Assembly: GCA_951812535.1 (NCBI GenBank)
Contig: CATOSK010000001.1
Span: forward strand, 248,001 to 312,000
Origin: an uncultured Dehalococcoidia bacterium
Lineage (GTDB): Bacteria; Chloroflexota; Dehalococcoidia; Lucifugimonadales; UBA3495
Length of the DNA stretch: 64,000 nt
Reading direction: 5' to 3'
Below, one piece after another: positions 9,249 to 18,355 of this stretch (positions are counted from its first letter, which is position 1; the number at the start of each line of letters is the position of its first letter). A model generated the notes under the pieces. It ran no database searches and was not told where the DNA came from. It saw only the letters and a program-made list of their open reading frames with translations. The position numbers and the translations under genes were made by a program.

Positions 9249-9578
9249 TTGTCCCTGGAATCTATGCTCATAGTCGCCGCGGTGCTCTTTTGCATTGGGC
9301 TTTACGGCGCGCTGGCCCGGAGCAACGTCATTGCCGTTCTGATGTCCATCGAGTTGATGTTCAACGGGGTCAATCTGACCTTTGTCGCGATGGGACGTTA
9401 CCTTGCGCCCCGGGCCCTCCAGGACACCATTGCCAGCGTTCTTACCGGCCAGGTGTTCGCGGTCTTTGTAATATCCGTGGCCGCCGCCGAGATCGCCCTC
9501 GGGCTTGGCATAGTGTTCGCCATGTACCGCAGCAGCCAGTCGGTCAACCTCACCGACGCCGCCCGGTTGAGACACTGA
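9249..9578 (+). CDS. nuoK: Complex I subunit NuoK
   Basis: A 109-residue antiporter-like membrane subunit with three helices. The first and second carry the conserved motifs IGLYGALARSN and LMSIELMFNGVNL, the latter with the membrane Glu used in proton transfer. The TTG at 9249 follows nuoJ by two bases; ATG at 9264 is an alternative start. Confidence 0.93.
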   Translation: MSLESMLIVAAVLFCIGLYGALARSNVIAVLMSIELMFNGVNLTFVAMGRYLAPRALQDTIASVLTGQVFAVFVISVAAAEIALGLGIVFAMYRSSQSVNLTDAARLRH

Positions 9579-9684
9579 CATGTCAGGGAAGGGCAGCTTC
9601 ATGGGCTCGACGCGGAGTGAGGGCGAGGGATCAATCCCTTGCCGCACGGTTGCTTCCATGGCCAACCGGTTTGGGCTGTAAGAC

Positions 9685-9879
9685 ATGTGGGTCGAATTTA
9701 AGCGGGTCCCCAACCTGATGATGGCCGAAATGTGGAAAGACGTCCTGGAAGGGGAAGGCTTGCCGGCGCGCATTCTCCCCGAAGGGGACATCCGGGATTG
9801 GGCTGAACTCGTGCCTTTCCGCATCTATGTGCCCAAGGGACGAGAGCACGTGGCCGAAGAGATATTGAGGAAGCTGTAG
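9685..9879 (+). CDS. Small DUF2007-like protein inside the nuo operon
   Basis: A 64-residue soluble protein, MWVEFKRVPNLMMAEMWKDV at its start, then GEGLPARIL and a C-terminal helix. This pattern (a strand, a helix selecting for a short ligand-like loop, then EGIPA-like) resembles DUF2007, a putative signal-transducing fold of unknown function. It ends one base before the nuoL ATG and sits 106 bases after nuoK, so it is almost certainly co-transcribed. There is no transmembrane segment. The function is not known; a regulatory or assembly role is only a guess from its position. Confidence 0.7.
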   Translation: MWVEFKRVPNLMMAEMWKDVLEGEGLPARILPEGDIRDWAELVPFRIYVPKGREHVAEEILRKL

Positions 9880-11934
9880 ATGATCGCCGAGTGGGTCGTC
9901 TGGCTCATCTTTCTCCTTCCGCTGGCCTCGTTCGCCATCATTTCGCTGGTCATAAGGCCGTTTCTGGACCGTTTCTCCCTGCTCAGTGGACTCCTCCTGT
10001 CCGCCAGCTTGCTGGTCTCGTTCCTGATCTCGGTCTGGTTGCTGCGGCAGAGCGCCCACGGGATGCATCTGGAGTACGAACCGCACCTGTGGCTGGACCT
10101 CGGGAACTCCAGCATCTCCTTCGGCCTGCTTCTGGACCCGGTTACCACGGTAATGCTCGTCGTTGTGACCGGAATCAGCCTCCTGGTCCAGGTCTATTCC
10201 CTTGGATACATGAAAGGCGACCCCGGCTTTTCCCGCTATTTCGCCTATATGGCCCTGTTCACCGCCTCTATGTTGGGGTTGACTCTGGCCAGCAACATCG
10301 TCCAGCTCTACTTCTTTTGGGAACTTGTTGGCATCTCGTCCTATCTGCTCATCGGATTCTGGCACCATCGGCCGGCGGCCGCCGCAGCCGCCAAGAAGGC
10401 GTTCATCATCACCCGGATCGGCGACGTCGGGTTCCTGATAGCCATCATCTACCTGTTCGTCCAGGGGGACGAATTCGCCGCCGCCGGGATGAACTCGCTG
10501 CATATCCCCCACATCCTTGAAGCCGCCGCGGTCAGTGGGATCGGGTTCGGGGTCTATTCCCTGCCTCTGGTGGCCCTGGGCATCTTCGCCGGAGCCGCCG
10601 GCAAGTCCGGGCAGTTCCCCTTCCATACCTGGCTGCCGGACGCGATGGAGGGCCCAACACCCGTCAGCGCGCTGATTCACGCCGCAACGATGGTTGCTGC
10701 CGGCGTTTTCCTCGTTGCCCGGTTTTACCCCTTGTTCGAAGCGTCGCGGGAGGTCATGACCGTTGTGGCGCTGGTGGGTGCCTTTACAGCCTTCATGGCG
10801 GCAACCATGGGGCTGGTGATGAACGACATCAAGCGGGTTATGGCCTACTCCACCGTTAGCCAATTGGGCTACATGATGGCGGCCCTGGGGGTGGGCGCGT
10901 TCCCTGCCGCCTTGTTCCACCTCTTCACCCACGCCTTCTTCAAGGCCCTGTTGTTCCTGGGAGCCGGCAGCGTCAACCATGCCGCCGGTACCTTCAACAT
11001 GCGTTACATGGGCGGCCTCGCCCGCCAGATGCCTTGGACTTACGCCACCACGCTGGTCGGCGCATTGAGCCTCGTGGGAGTGGTCCCCTTTGCCGGTTTC
11101 TGGAGCAAGGACGAGATCATCGCCGGAGCCTCCCTGGCGGGCAATGTCATCGACCCCGGGCTGGGGATGGTCGTTTACGTTCTGCTCCTGGCCGGCGTTT
11201 TCCTTACCGGACTGTACACCTTCCGGATGATTTACCTCACCTTCCACGGTCGGTTCCGTGGCGGCGGCGTTCAGGAGTTGCTGGACGCCAGGCAGAGCGG
11301 CCAACCGCCGTCGTCCGGCGTGTCCGAGCATGTCCATCTCGCAGAGTCCCCTGCCGTCATGGTGGTGCCGTTGGTGATACTCGGATTTGCCGCCGTGGTC
11401 GTCGGTTACCTCGTCAATCCCCAGTGGATTGAGAGCTTCCTGCTGATTCCAAAGCATTGGATCACGGAGTACGTGGCCGGAGCTCTGGTATTCGGTCATC
11501 CCGAGTTGCACGATTTCGACATCCGGACGGCGGCGGTTTCCACCGCGGTGGCATTGGCCGGCATCGCGGTAGCATCCGTCCTTTACTTGAGGGTCACCCG
11601 GTCGATCGAAGGTGATCTCAGGGAGCCTATGGAGCGTGGGGGGTTCCTCCACAACCTGGTCGCCCAGAAATACTACATGGACGCCCTGTATGAAGCCCTG
11701 CTGGTCCGAAGAGTGTTTTATGGGTGGCTTGTTGAAGCGGCAGACTGGATCGACCGGAATATCGTAGATGGACTGGTGGATCTGGCGGGGAACGCGACTC
11801 GTTCCGTGGGCCGGGTCACCGCCCAATTCCAGACCGGGCAGGTCCAGTTCTACGGCGCCTTCCTCTTGATGGGTGTTATTGTCATCGTTGTCGGATACTT
11901 CGTTTTCGGCCGGCCGGGACCGGGTTCCCCGTGA
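9880..11934 (+). CDS. nuoL: Complex I subunit NuoL
   Basis: A 684-residue antiporter-like subunit at the distal end of the membrane arm, with about 16 helices. Recognisable parts are FWELVGISSYLLIGFW near residue 147 (conserved Glu), AGKSGQFPFHTWLPDAMEGP near residue 240, THAFFKALLFLGAGSVNHA near residue 350 and the long C-terminal lateral helix. It starts directly after the DUF2007-like gene, and its TGA overlaps the GTG of nuoM. Confidence 0.95.
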   Translation: MIAEWVVWLIFLLPLASFAIISLVIRPFLDRFSLLSGLLLSASLLVSFLISVWLLRQSAHGMHLEYEPHLWLDLGNSSISFGLLLDPVTTVMLVVVTGISLLVQVYSLGYMKGDPGFSRYFAYMALFTASMLGLTLASNIVQLYFFWELVGISSYLLIGFWHHRPAAAAAAKKAFIITRIGDVGFLIAIIYLFVQGDEFAAAGMNSLHIPHILEAAAVSGIGFGVYSLPLVALGIFAGAAGKSGQFPFHTWLPDAMEGPTPVSALIHAATMVAAGVFLVARFYPLFEASREVMTVVALVGAFTAFMAATMGLVMNDIKRVMAYSTVSQLGYMMAALGVGAFPAALFHLFTHAFFKALLFLGAGSVNHAAGTFNMRYMGGLARQMPWTYATTLVGALSLVGVVPFAGFWSKDEIIAGASLAGNVIDPGLGMVVYVLLLAGVFLTGLYTFRMIYLTFHGRFRGGGVQELLDARQSGQPPSSGVSEHVHLAESPAVMVVPLVILGFAAVVVGYLVNPQWIESFLLIPKHWITEYVAGALVFGHPELHDFDIRTAAVSTAVALAGIAVASVLYLRVTRSIEGDLREPMERGGFLHNLVAQKYYMDALYEALLVRRVFYGWLVEAADWIDRNIVDGLVDLAGNATRSVGRVTAQFQTGQVQFYGAFLLMGVIVIVVGYFVFGRPGPGSP

Positions 11935-13481
11935 TTGTCCAGTTCAGCGGCCTGATGACCGCCACCGTCTTCCTGCCCGCCCTCGGGGCGCTGGCGATCC
12001 TGTTCCTCTTGCGCGGTGACTCCGCCGTCCGCCGGTTCGCCGCCGTAGTGGCTCTGGGCGATCTCCTGCTGGCCGGGTACGTCTTCGCTGTCAACCTGCC
12101 CGGGGGTGAGACCACCCGTTCGCTGCTCACCGACCGGGTGGACTGGATCGTCACCGACAAGTTCGCCGCCAGTTATTTCCTCCAAGCCGACGGGTTGAGC
12201 GCCCCCCTGATTCTCCTGACCGGGATGCTGGGCCTGTGCGCCGTCCTGGTTTCGTGGAGCGTCAACGTCCGGGTCAAGGAGTATTTCGTCTGGCTGCTGG
12301 TTCTGCAGACCGCGGTGATGGGAGTGTTCGCCGCCAACGACCTGTTGTTGTTCTTCCTCTTCTGGGAGCTGGAACTCGTCCCCATGTACATGCTGATCTC
12401 CACCTGGGGAACGGGACGCCGGGAATACTCGGCGATGAAGTTCCTGATATTTACCATTCTCGGCAGTGCGGCCATGCTGGTCGCAATAGTGGCGGTGTTC
12501 ATCAATTTCGAACCTGCCCACCTGTGGTTGGCATCTCCCCCGGGTTCCCTCCAGGCTGCCGGATCGCTGGCGGTCCCCATGGCGGCCGTCTTCTGGCTGT
12601 TCTTCATCGCTTTCGCCATCAAGCTGCCGGTTTGGCCGGTCCACACCTGGCTTCCCGACGCCCACACCGATGCCCCCACCGCCGCCAGCGTCATGCTGGC
12701 TGGAGTTATGCTGAAGATGGGCGGTTACGGTCTTCTCCGCATCAACGCCGGGCTGTTCCCGGAGCACACGGCGGAGTTCGCCTGGTTTCTGATGCTGCTC
12801 GGAGTTATAAGCGTCCTCTACGGCGCGGTGGTTACTCTCCGCCAAACCGACCTCAAACGATTGATTGCCTATTCCAGCGTCAGCCACATGGGGCTGGTGC
12901 TTTGCGGAATCGCCTCGGTGGGGATAACGTCCGGCGAGTTGAGCCCGGCCGGGTTGAACGGAGCGGCGATGCAGCTCTTCACCCACGGCACCATCACCGG
13001 GCTACTCTTTGTCTGCGTGGGCTTGGTTTACGAGCGCACCCACACGCGGTATATTCCCGATCTCGGAGGTCTGGCCAACCGTATGCCCCGCGTCACCATC
13101 GCCTTCCTCATCGCCGGGTTCGCCTCGCTGGGCCTCCCCGGGTTGAGCGGCTTTGTGTCGGAAATCTTGGTGTTCTTCGGGGCCTTTGCCGCCTTCCCTT
13201 GGATGACCGCCCTCGCTGTGCTGGGCATTATCCTGGCGGCGGGATACATCCTGTGGATGGTGCAGCGGACCCTGTTTGGACCCCGGAGAGAGCAGTTTGA
13301 CCGCCTTCCCGACGCAACATGGCTGGAGACGGTTCCTTTGGCCATTCTGGTCATCGCCATCGTGGTCGTGGGAGTCTTCCCGGGATTCCTGGTGAATATG
13401 TTTGAGATGGAGCTGGAGTCCACGGCTAATGCCATAGAGTCCCTGCGACAGGCCGCCTCCGTGCACCTGGTGGTCCCGTAG
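11931..13481 (+). CDS. nuoM: Complex I subunit NuoM
   Basis: A 516-residue antiporter-like subunit. FFLFWELELVPMYMLISTWG near residue 138 contains the key Glu, PVWPVHTWLPDAHTDAPTA near residue 228 and SVSHMGLVLCGIA near residue 317 complete the signature. GTG start overlaps nuoL by four bases. It gives one of three proton-pumping antiporter modules (with NuoL and NuoN). Confidence 0.95.
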   Translation: MIVQFSGLMTATVFLPALGALAILFLLRGDSAVRRFAAVVALGDLLLAGYVFAVNLPGGETTRSLLTDRVDWIVTDKFAASYFLQADGLSAPLILLTGMLGLCAVLVSWSVNVRVKEYFVWLLVLQTAVMGVFAANDLLLFFLFWELELVPMYMLISTWGTGRREYSAMKFLIFTILGSAAMLVAIVAVFINFEPAHLWLASPPGSLQAAGSLAVPMAAVFWLFFIAFAIKLPVWPVHTWLPDAHTDAPTAASVMLAGVMLKMGGYGLLRINAGLFPEHTAEFAWFLMLLGVISVLYGAVVTLRQTDLKRLIAYSSVSHMGLVLCGIASVGITSGELSPAGLNGAAMQLFTHGTITGLLFVCVGLVYERTHTRYIPDLGGLANRMPRVTIAFLIAGFASLGLPGLSGFVSEILVFFGAFAAFPWMTALAVLGIILAAGYILWMVQRTLFGPRREQFDRLPDATWLETVPLAILVIAIVVVGVFPGFLVNMFEMELESTANAIESLRQAASVHLVVP

Positions 13482-13493
13482 CGGCGGCTGGCT

Positions 13494-15017
13494 ATGACTG
13501 CTCACGACCTTTATCTCCTCTCGCCGATGCTATCCCTTGCTGCCTTGGGCATCCTCGTAATTCTTCTGGACTTGGTGGTTCCCCGCCGGACGCCCGTCCA
13601 GGCCCTGGCTTTCGCCGGACTGGCCGTCCCTGCCTTCTTCGTGGTGGTGCAGTTGGTCGACCTGGACCGGTCTGCCGTCGCCAACCTGGTCAGCGATGGC
13701 AGCGTCCTGGCCTCCACCCTGTCTGTGGATCGCTTTTCGTCCTTCTTCAGCCTCGTCGTCCTGGCCTGCGCTGCCGTTATCGTCCTGGGGTCCACCGATT
13801 ATCTGCAGTTTATCGACCGGAACCACGGCGAATTCTTTGGCCTCATCCTGATGTCTGCCGCCGGAATGATGCTGATGGTGTCCGCGACGGAACTGATAAC
13901 CATCTACGTCGCTCTGGAGTTGACTACCCTTCCCCTCGCGGCCTTGGGCGCATTGCTGATGAGTTCTCGCTCCGCCGAAGCCGGAATGAAGTTTCTCATC
14001 ATCGGCGCCATCAGTTCGGCCATCATGCTGTACGGTATGGCCCTGATCTTCGGCTACACCGGAAGCACCACCCTCCCGGGGATTGCGGCTGGTATATCCG
14101 AAAGTGCGGGACAGATTGCCGGACAAGCAACCGGCGGAGGTCTGCCCGCCGGCAGTTACGCCCCTCTCCTGGGAATGGTCCTGCTGGTAGTGGGGTTCGG
14201 ATTCAAGCTCTCCGCTGTGCCCTTCCAGATGTGGGTTCCTGATGTCTACGAAGGTGCCCCCACCCCGGTAGTGGCCTTCCTTTCCGTCGCCAGCAAGGCG
14301 GCGGCCTTCGGGCTGGTCCTGCGGTTTTTCTACACCGGATTCGGTGAACTGGACCTTGATTGGGGCCTTTTGCTGGCCATCCTTGCCGCAGCGTCCATGA
14401 CCGTGGGAAACCTGGCCGCCATCGCCCAATCCAACATCAAGCGCCTGCTCGGGTATAGCACCATCGCCCACGCCGGATACATTCTTATTGGAGTGGCGGC
14501 TGTCGCCCAGGGTGGCGAGACGACCGGCCCCAACAGCGTCCTGTTCTACCTGGCGGCCTACGCGGCGACCAACCTCACCGCCTTTATTGCCATCATCCTC
14601 ATCAGCAACCGGGTCCAGAGCGACCGGATTGATGATTACTCCGGCCTGGTGCGGCGGGCCCCGTTGCTCGCGGTGGCCCTGACGCTGGCCCTCGTGGCCC
14701 TCATCGGAGTCCCGCCGACCGGCATATTTGTCGCGAAAATCTACGTGTTTACGGCTGCGGTAAACTCTGGATTGACCTGGCTGGCGGTCCTGGGTGTGGT
14801 CAACAGCGTCGTTTCAGCTTACTACTACGTCCGCGTGATTCGCGTCATGTTCACCGGCGAAGCGGAGTCCTCTGAGCGGATCCCCACCGCGCTGGCCGGG
14901 CGCTTTGCCCTCTTGGTCGCCGCCGCGGTGGTGGTCTGGCTGGGCGTGCTTCCCAACCCGGTGCTGGCCGCGGCGGAAAGCGCGGTATCATCAATCCCGG
15001 GAATCGGATTGCGGTAG
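13494..15017 (+). CDS. nuoN: Complex I subunit NuoN
   Basis: A 507-residue antiporter-like subunit and the last gene of the operon. Key parts are IYVALELTTLPLAALGAL near residue 140, FKLSAVPFQMWVPDVYEGAP near residue 240 and LLGYSTIAHAGYILIG near residue 318. It starts 12 bases after nuoM. No nuoE, nuoF or nuoG follows; the next gene is nadK with its own promoter. Confidence 0.95.
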   Translation: MTAHDLYLLSPMLSLAALGILVILLDLVVPRRTPVQALAFAGLAVPAFFVVVQLVDLDRSAVANLVSDGSVLASTLSVDRFSSFFSLVVLACAAVIVLGSTDYLQFIDRNHGEFFGLILMSAAGMMLMVSATELITIYVALELTTLPLAALGALLMSSRSAEAGMKFLIIGAISSAIMLYGMALIFGYTGSTTLPGIAAGISESAGQIAGQATGGGLPAGSYAPLLGMVLLVVGFGFKLSAVPFQMWVPDVYEGAPTPVVAFLSVASKAAAFGLVLRFFYTGFGELDLDWGLLLAILAAASMTVGNLAAIAQSNIKRLLGYSTIAHAGYILIGVAAVAQGGETTGPNSVLFYLAAYAATNLTAFIAIILISNRVQSDRIDDYSGLVRRAPLLAVALTLALVALIGVPPTGIFVAKIYVFTAAVNSGLTWLAVLGVVNSVVSAYYYVRVIRVMFTGEAESSERIPTALAGRFALLVAAAVVVWLGVLPNPVLAAAESAVSSIPGIGLR

Positions 15018-15089
15018 GAATAATCCTCGGCGGAGGTGGTTTGCCCTCCCCGGTTGTAGCATATCCACATTTATCCAGCCTTGCCGAGT

Positions 15090-15118
15090 TTGAATACGCA
15101 AAGGGAAAGTGCTAGACT
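15090..15118 (+). promoter_or_regulatory. Promoter of nadK
   Basis: TTGAAT at 15090-15095, 17 bases, then TAGACT at 15113-15118 preceded by TGC (extended -10). The start would be near 15125, leaving about 80 bases of leader before the nadK ATG. Confidence 0.65.
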
Positions 15119-15205
15119 CCCCCTGTTTGTCCCCGGCGGAGGAGCGCCGCGGGTGCTTCCTGTGACCCCCCGCTGCCAGCATCTCGCCGGGCCGCTACGT
15201 CCGCA

Positions 15206-16072
15206 ATGAAGACTGTAGGCTTGATATATAACGCCGGGATTCCCGAGGCGCTGGACCTTGGTAGTGCCATAATTAACGAGTTGTCTCTGGAAAAGAACAG
15301 CTGGATGTCCCCGGCGGAGAACTTGGACCTGCTCCGGGAACGCGTCCCGGAAACCGACTTGGTGATTACCGCCGGCGGGGATGGAACGATCCTCCGGGCG
15401 GTGAAGGTCACGGCTCCAACTGGCATCCCCATCGTCGGGATCAACATGGGCCGCCTCGGCTTCATGACGGAGTTGCAGGTCCACGACGCGCTGGAGCGGC
15501 TTCCCTTATACCTTGATGGCGGCTGCCGCGTCGACGAGCACAACATGGTGCAGGCCCGGCTCTTCCGCGGGTCCAACGGGTCTCGTGAGGTGCTGGGACC
15601 GTTCCCTGCGTTGAACGACGTGGTGCTGGGCCGGGGGTCTATCTCCCGCGTAGTCACCATCCGTACCTCGGTGGACGGTGCCGATGTAGCCTCCCTGCGG
15701 GCCGATGGCATCATCCTTTCAACGGCCACCGGGAGTACCGGATACAGCCTGGCGGTGGGTGGCCCGATCATGGATCCACTGTCCGAGTCGCTGGTATTGA
15801 AACCCATTGCGGCCCACGTTGGCCTTTCTGCCGCCTTGGTGTTGGCGCCGGCTGCCCGGGTTGGATTGCACCTGGAGGGCCTGCAGCCCGCGGTGATGAG
15901 TGTCGATGGGTATGTGGACCTGGAGGTGATGCCCGGCGATTGGGTCGAGATCGAGCAAAGCCCCCTCCGCGCTCGCTTCCTCCGGGCTAATCCGAAAAAC
16001 CATTTCTACGCCACCATCACCCGCCGTCTGGGATTCAGCATTAGGGGCCAGGGAGGCTTGGACCGTGTCTGA
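15206..16072 (+). CDS. nadK: NAD kinase
   Basis: A 288-residue ATP/polyphosphate-dependent NAD kinase that makes NADP. The catalytic motif GGDGTILRA is near residue 57, NMGRLGFM near residue 80 and the NAD-binding block TATGSTGYSLAVGGPI near residue 175. Length is typical. It is translationally coupled to the Nudix hydrolase downstream by an eight-base overlap, giving a small NAD/ADP-ribose metabolism unit. Confidence 0.95.
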   Translation: MKTVGLIYNAGIPEALDLGSAIINELSLEKNSWMSPAENLDLLRERVPETDLVITAGGDGTILRAVKVTAPTGIPIVGINMGRLGFMTELQVHDALERLPLYLDGGCRVDEHNMVQARLFRGSNGSREVLGPFPALNDVVLGRGSISRVVTIRTSVDGADVASLRADGIILSTATGSTGYSLAVGGPIMDPLSESLVLKPIAAHVGLSAALVLAPAARVGLHLEGLQPAVMSVDGYVDLEVMPGDWVEIEQSPLRARFLRANPKNHFYATITRRLGFSIRGQGGLDRV

Positions 16073-16619
16073 TAATGTCGGCTCTTTGACCGAGACCACG
16101 CTGTCAAGCGAGGTCATGTACCGGGGCCGTATCCTTAACCTGCGGGTGGATACCGTCCAGCTTCCGTCGGGTCGGGTCGCGGCCCGCGAGGTGGCCGAGC
16201 ACAGTGATTCCATCTGTGTGGTCCCCATCGACGACGACGGCAATGTCGTCATGGTGCGCCAGTTCCGTACCCCCACCGGCGGCCCGCTGCTGGAACTCCC
16301 GGCGGGCGGCGTGGAGCCCGGCGAAATCTCCGGCGAGACCGTCCAGCGGGAATTGCAGGAGGAGATCGGCCACCGGGCCGGGTCCATTCAACGCCTTGCG
16401 GGATTCTGGTTGGCCCCCGGCTGGTGCGATGAGTTCATGCACGCCTACTTGGCAACGGCCCTGACCCCCTCGAAACTCCCCGGGGACGACGATGAGAACA
16501 TCGCTGTGGAGCGGGTATCCTTCCCCCAGGCCCTGGAATTCATCGCCGACGGGACTATCAGCGACGCCAAGAGCATCGCCGGTCTGTTGCTGGCAATGCG
16601 GGTTTTGGGGGACAATTAG
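16065..16619 (+). CDS. Nudix hydrolase, ADP-ribose pyrophosphatase type
   Basis: A 184-residue Nudix enzyme. The Nudix box is complete from GGVEPGE through RELQEEIG near residue 85, and the preceding VVMVRQFRTPTGGPLLELPAG is typical of the ADP-ribose pyrophosphatase (NudF-like) subfamily, which hydrolyses ADP-ribose to AMP and ribose 5-phosphate. GTG start at 16065 lies inside the nadK end, so the pair is likely co-translated. The substrate assignment is by similarity. Confidence 0.88.
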   Translation: MSDNVGSLTETTLSSEVMYRGRILNLRVDTVQLPSGRVAAREVAEHSDSICVVPIDDDGNVVMVRQFRTPTGGPLLELPAGGVEPGEISGETVQRELQEEIGHRAGSIQRLAGFWLAPGWCDEFMHAYLATALTPSKLPGDDDENIAVERVSFPQALEFIADGTISDAKSIAGLLLAMRVLGDN

Positions 16620-16672
16620 CCCCTGCCAGCCGGTGGCAGGCAGCGTAAGAGTATAGGTAGAACGAGGAAAAA

Positions 16673-18352
16673 ATGCTGGAGCACGATGTACTTGTGGTCG
16701 GGGCTGGGCTGGCCGGAATGAGGGCGGCTATCGCAGCCCGGGCCGGCGGGGCCGATGCCGCGATTATCAGCAAGGTCCATCCGGTCAGGAGCCACTCCAA
16801 CGCGGCCCAGGGCGGGATCAACGCTGCCCTGACCGACCGGGGGGACGACTGGGAAGACCATGCTTACGACACCATCAAGGGCAGCGACTTCCTGGGCGAC
16901 CAGGACGCCGTCGAGGTAATGTGCCGGTCCGCTGGCCAGTCCCTCATCGACATGGAGCACATGGGCGTCACCTTTAACCGGGACGACGAGGGCCGGTTGG
17001 GCACCCGCGCTTTCGGAGGCCAGCGGCGCGCCCGCACCTTCTTTGTGGGCGACTTCACCGGCCAGGCCCTCCTCCACGTCATGTTCGAGCAGCTTATCAA
17101 GTCGGGAGTGCAACGCTACGAGGAGTGGTTCGTCACTTCCCTCATTATTGAGGACGGGCAGGTAGCCGGGGTGACCGCCCTGGAGCTCCGCACCGGCCAG
17201 CTCCACGCCATCCGCGCCAAGTCGGTCATCTTCTGCACCGGCGGCTGCGGGCGGTTGTTCGAACCCAGCACCAACGCCCTGATCGTCACGGGCGATGGAA
17301 TGGCCCTGGCCTACAACGCTGGAGCCCGCCTCATGGACATGGAGATGGTCCAGTACCATCCCACCACCATCGCCGGCAACGGCGTCTTGTTGTCCGAAGC
17401 CGCCCGGGGCGAGGGAGCCTACTTGCGTGACAAGAACGGGGAGCGGTTCATGGAGAGATACGCTCCCAACATGATGGAACTTGCTTCCCGGGACGTGGTT
17501 TCCCGCGCCGAGCAGACCGAGATCAACGCCGGCAACGGGATTGACGGGTGCGTACTGCTCGACTGCACCCACCTCGGCGAGCGATTGATCATGGAAAAGC
17601 TCAGTCAGATCCGGGAGCTGGGCATCGACCTCACCGGCCGAGACATGATCCGGGAGCTGGTGCCCATCCGCCCGGGGATGCACTACATAATGGGCGGAAT
17701 CAAGACCGACATCGACGGCCAGACCAACGTACCGGGAGTCTACGCCGCCGGTGAGTGCGCCAACGTCAGCGTCCACGGCGGGAACCGTCTTGGAGCCAAC
17801 TCCCTCCTGGACACCATCGTGTTCGGAGAAAGGTCCGGCGACCATGCCGCTGCGTCGGCCAAGACCGTCTCCTTTGTCGGCTTCGACGAGGACGAGGTGG
17901 TTTCCCGGGAGCAGGGCCGTCTCCAGGACATGCTGGACCGCCCGGACAACGGTGACCGGTGGGGCAGGATCCGGCTCGAAATGGGCGACTCCATGAACCG
18001 CAACGTGGCCGTCTTCCGCACCAGGGAAGGCATCGAGGAGACCATCCAGGAACTTCAGGACCTCAAGGACCGCTACGAAAGCGTTCCCGTACACAACAAG
18101 GGCCGCGTATTCAACACCGACCTTGTTTTCGCACTGGAACTCGGCTTCATGCTGGACTGCGCCGAAGCCATCGCCGTCAGCGCTTTGGAGCGCCGCGAGA
18201 GCCGTGGGGCCCAGTTCCGCACCGACTACCCGGCTAGGGACGACGATAACTGGCTGAAGCACATCGTGGTCACCAAGGGAGAATTGGGACCCGAGTTGTC
18301 CGACCTCCCCGTGACCATCACGAAGTGGACGCCCGAAGAGAGGAAATACTGA
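16673..18352 (+). CDS. sdhA: Succinate dehydrogenase/fumarate reductase flavoprotein
   Basis: A 559-residue FAD flavoprotein that oxidises succinate to fumarate. The dinucleotide fold VVGAGLAGMRAA is at residues 7-18. The His of RSHSNAAQGG near residue 42 is the usual covalent FAD site. Substrate-handling blocks YHPTT near residue 226 and EAARGEGAYLRD follow, with HGGNRLGANSLLDTIVFG near residue 367. An ATG with GAGGAAAAA upstream fixes the start. A small hairpin (16622-16640) separates it from the Nudix gene. First gene of a three-gene unit with sdhB and the HdrB-like gene. Confidence 0.95.
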   Translation: MLEHDVLVVGAGLAGMRAAIAARAGGADAAIISKVHPVRSHSNAAQGGINAALTDRGDDWEDHAYDTIKGSDFLGDQDAVEVMCRSAGQSLIDMEHMGVTFNRDDEGRLGTRAFGGQRRARTFFVGDFTGQALLHVMFEQLIKSGVQRYEEWFVTSLIIEDGQVAGVTALELRTGQLHAIRAKSVIFCTGGCGRLFEPSTNALIVTGDGMALAYNAGARLMDMEMVQYHPTTIAGNGVLLSEAARGEGAYLRDKNGERFMERYAPNMMELASRDVVSRAEQTEINAGNGIDGCVLLDCTHLGERLIMEKLSQIRELGIDLTGRDMIRELVPIRPGMHYIMGGIKTDIDGQTNVPGVYAAGECANVSVHGGNRLGANSLLDTIVFGERSGDHAAASAKTVSFVGFDEDEVVSREQGRLQDMLDRPDNGDRWGRIRLEMGDSMNRNVAVFRTREGIEETIQELQDLKDRYESVPVHNKGRVFNTDLVFALELGFMLDCAEAIAVSALERRESRGAQFRTDYPARDDDNWLKHIVVTKGELGPELSDLPVTITKWTPEERKY

Positions 18353-18355
18353 CCG

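Noticed and set aside
9631..11826. 731-residue open frame on the minus strand
   Set aside because: It is antisense to nuoL. Its composition (Gly, Gln, Asp and His rich) is what reading a membrane-protein gene backward gives, and no domain is seen.
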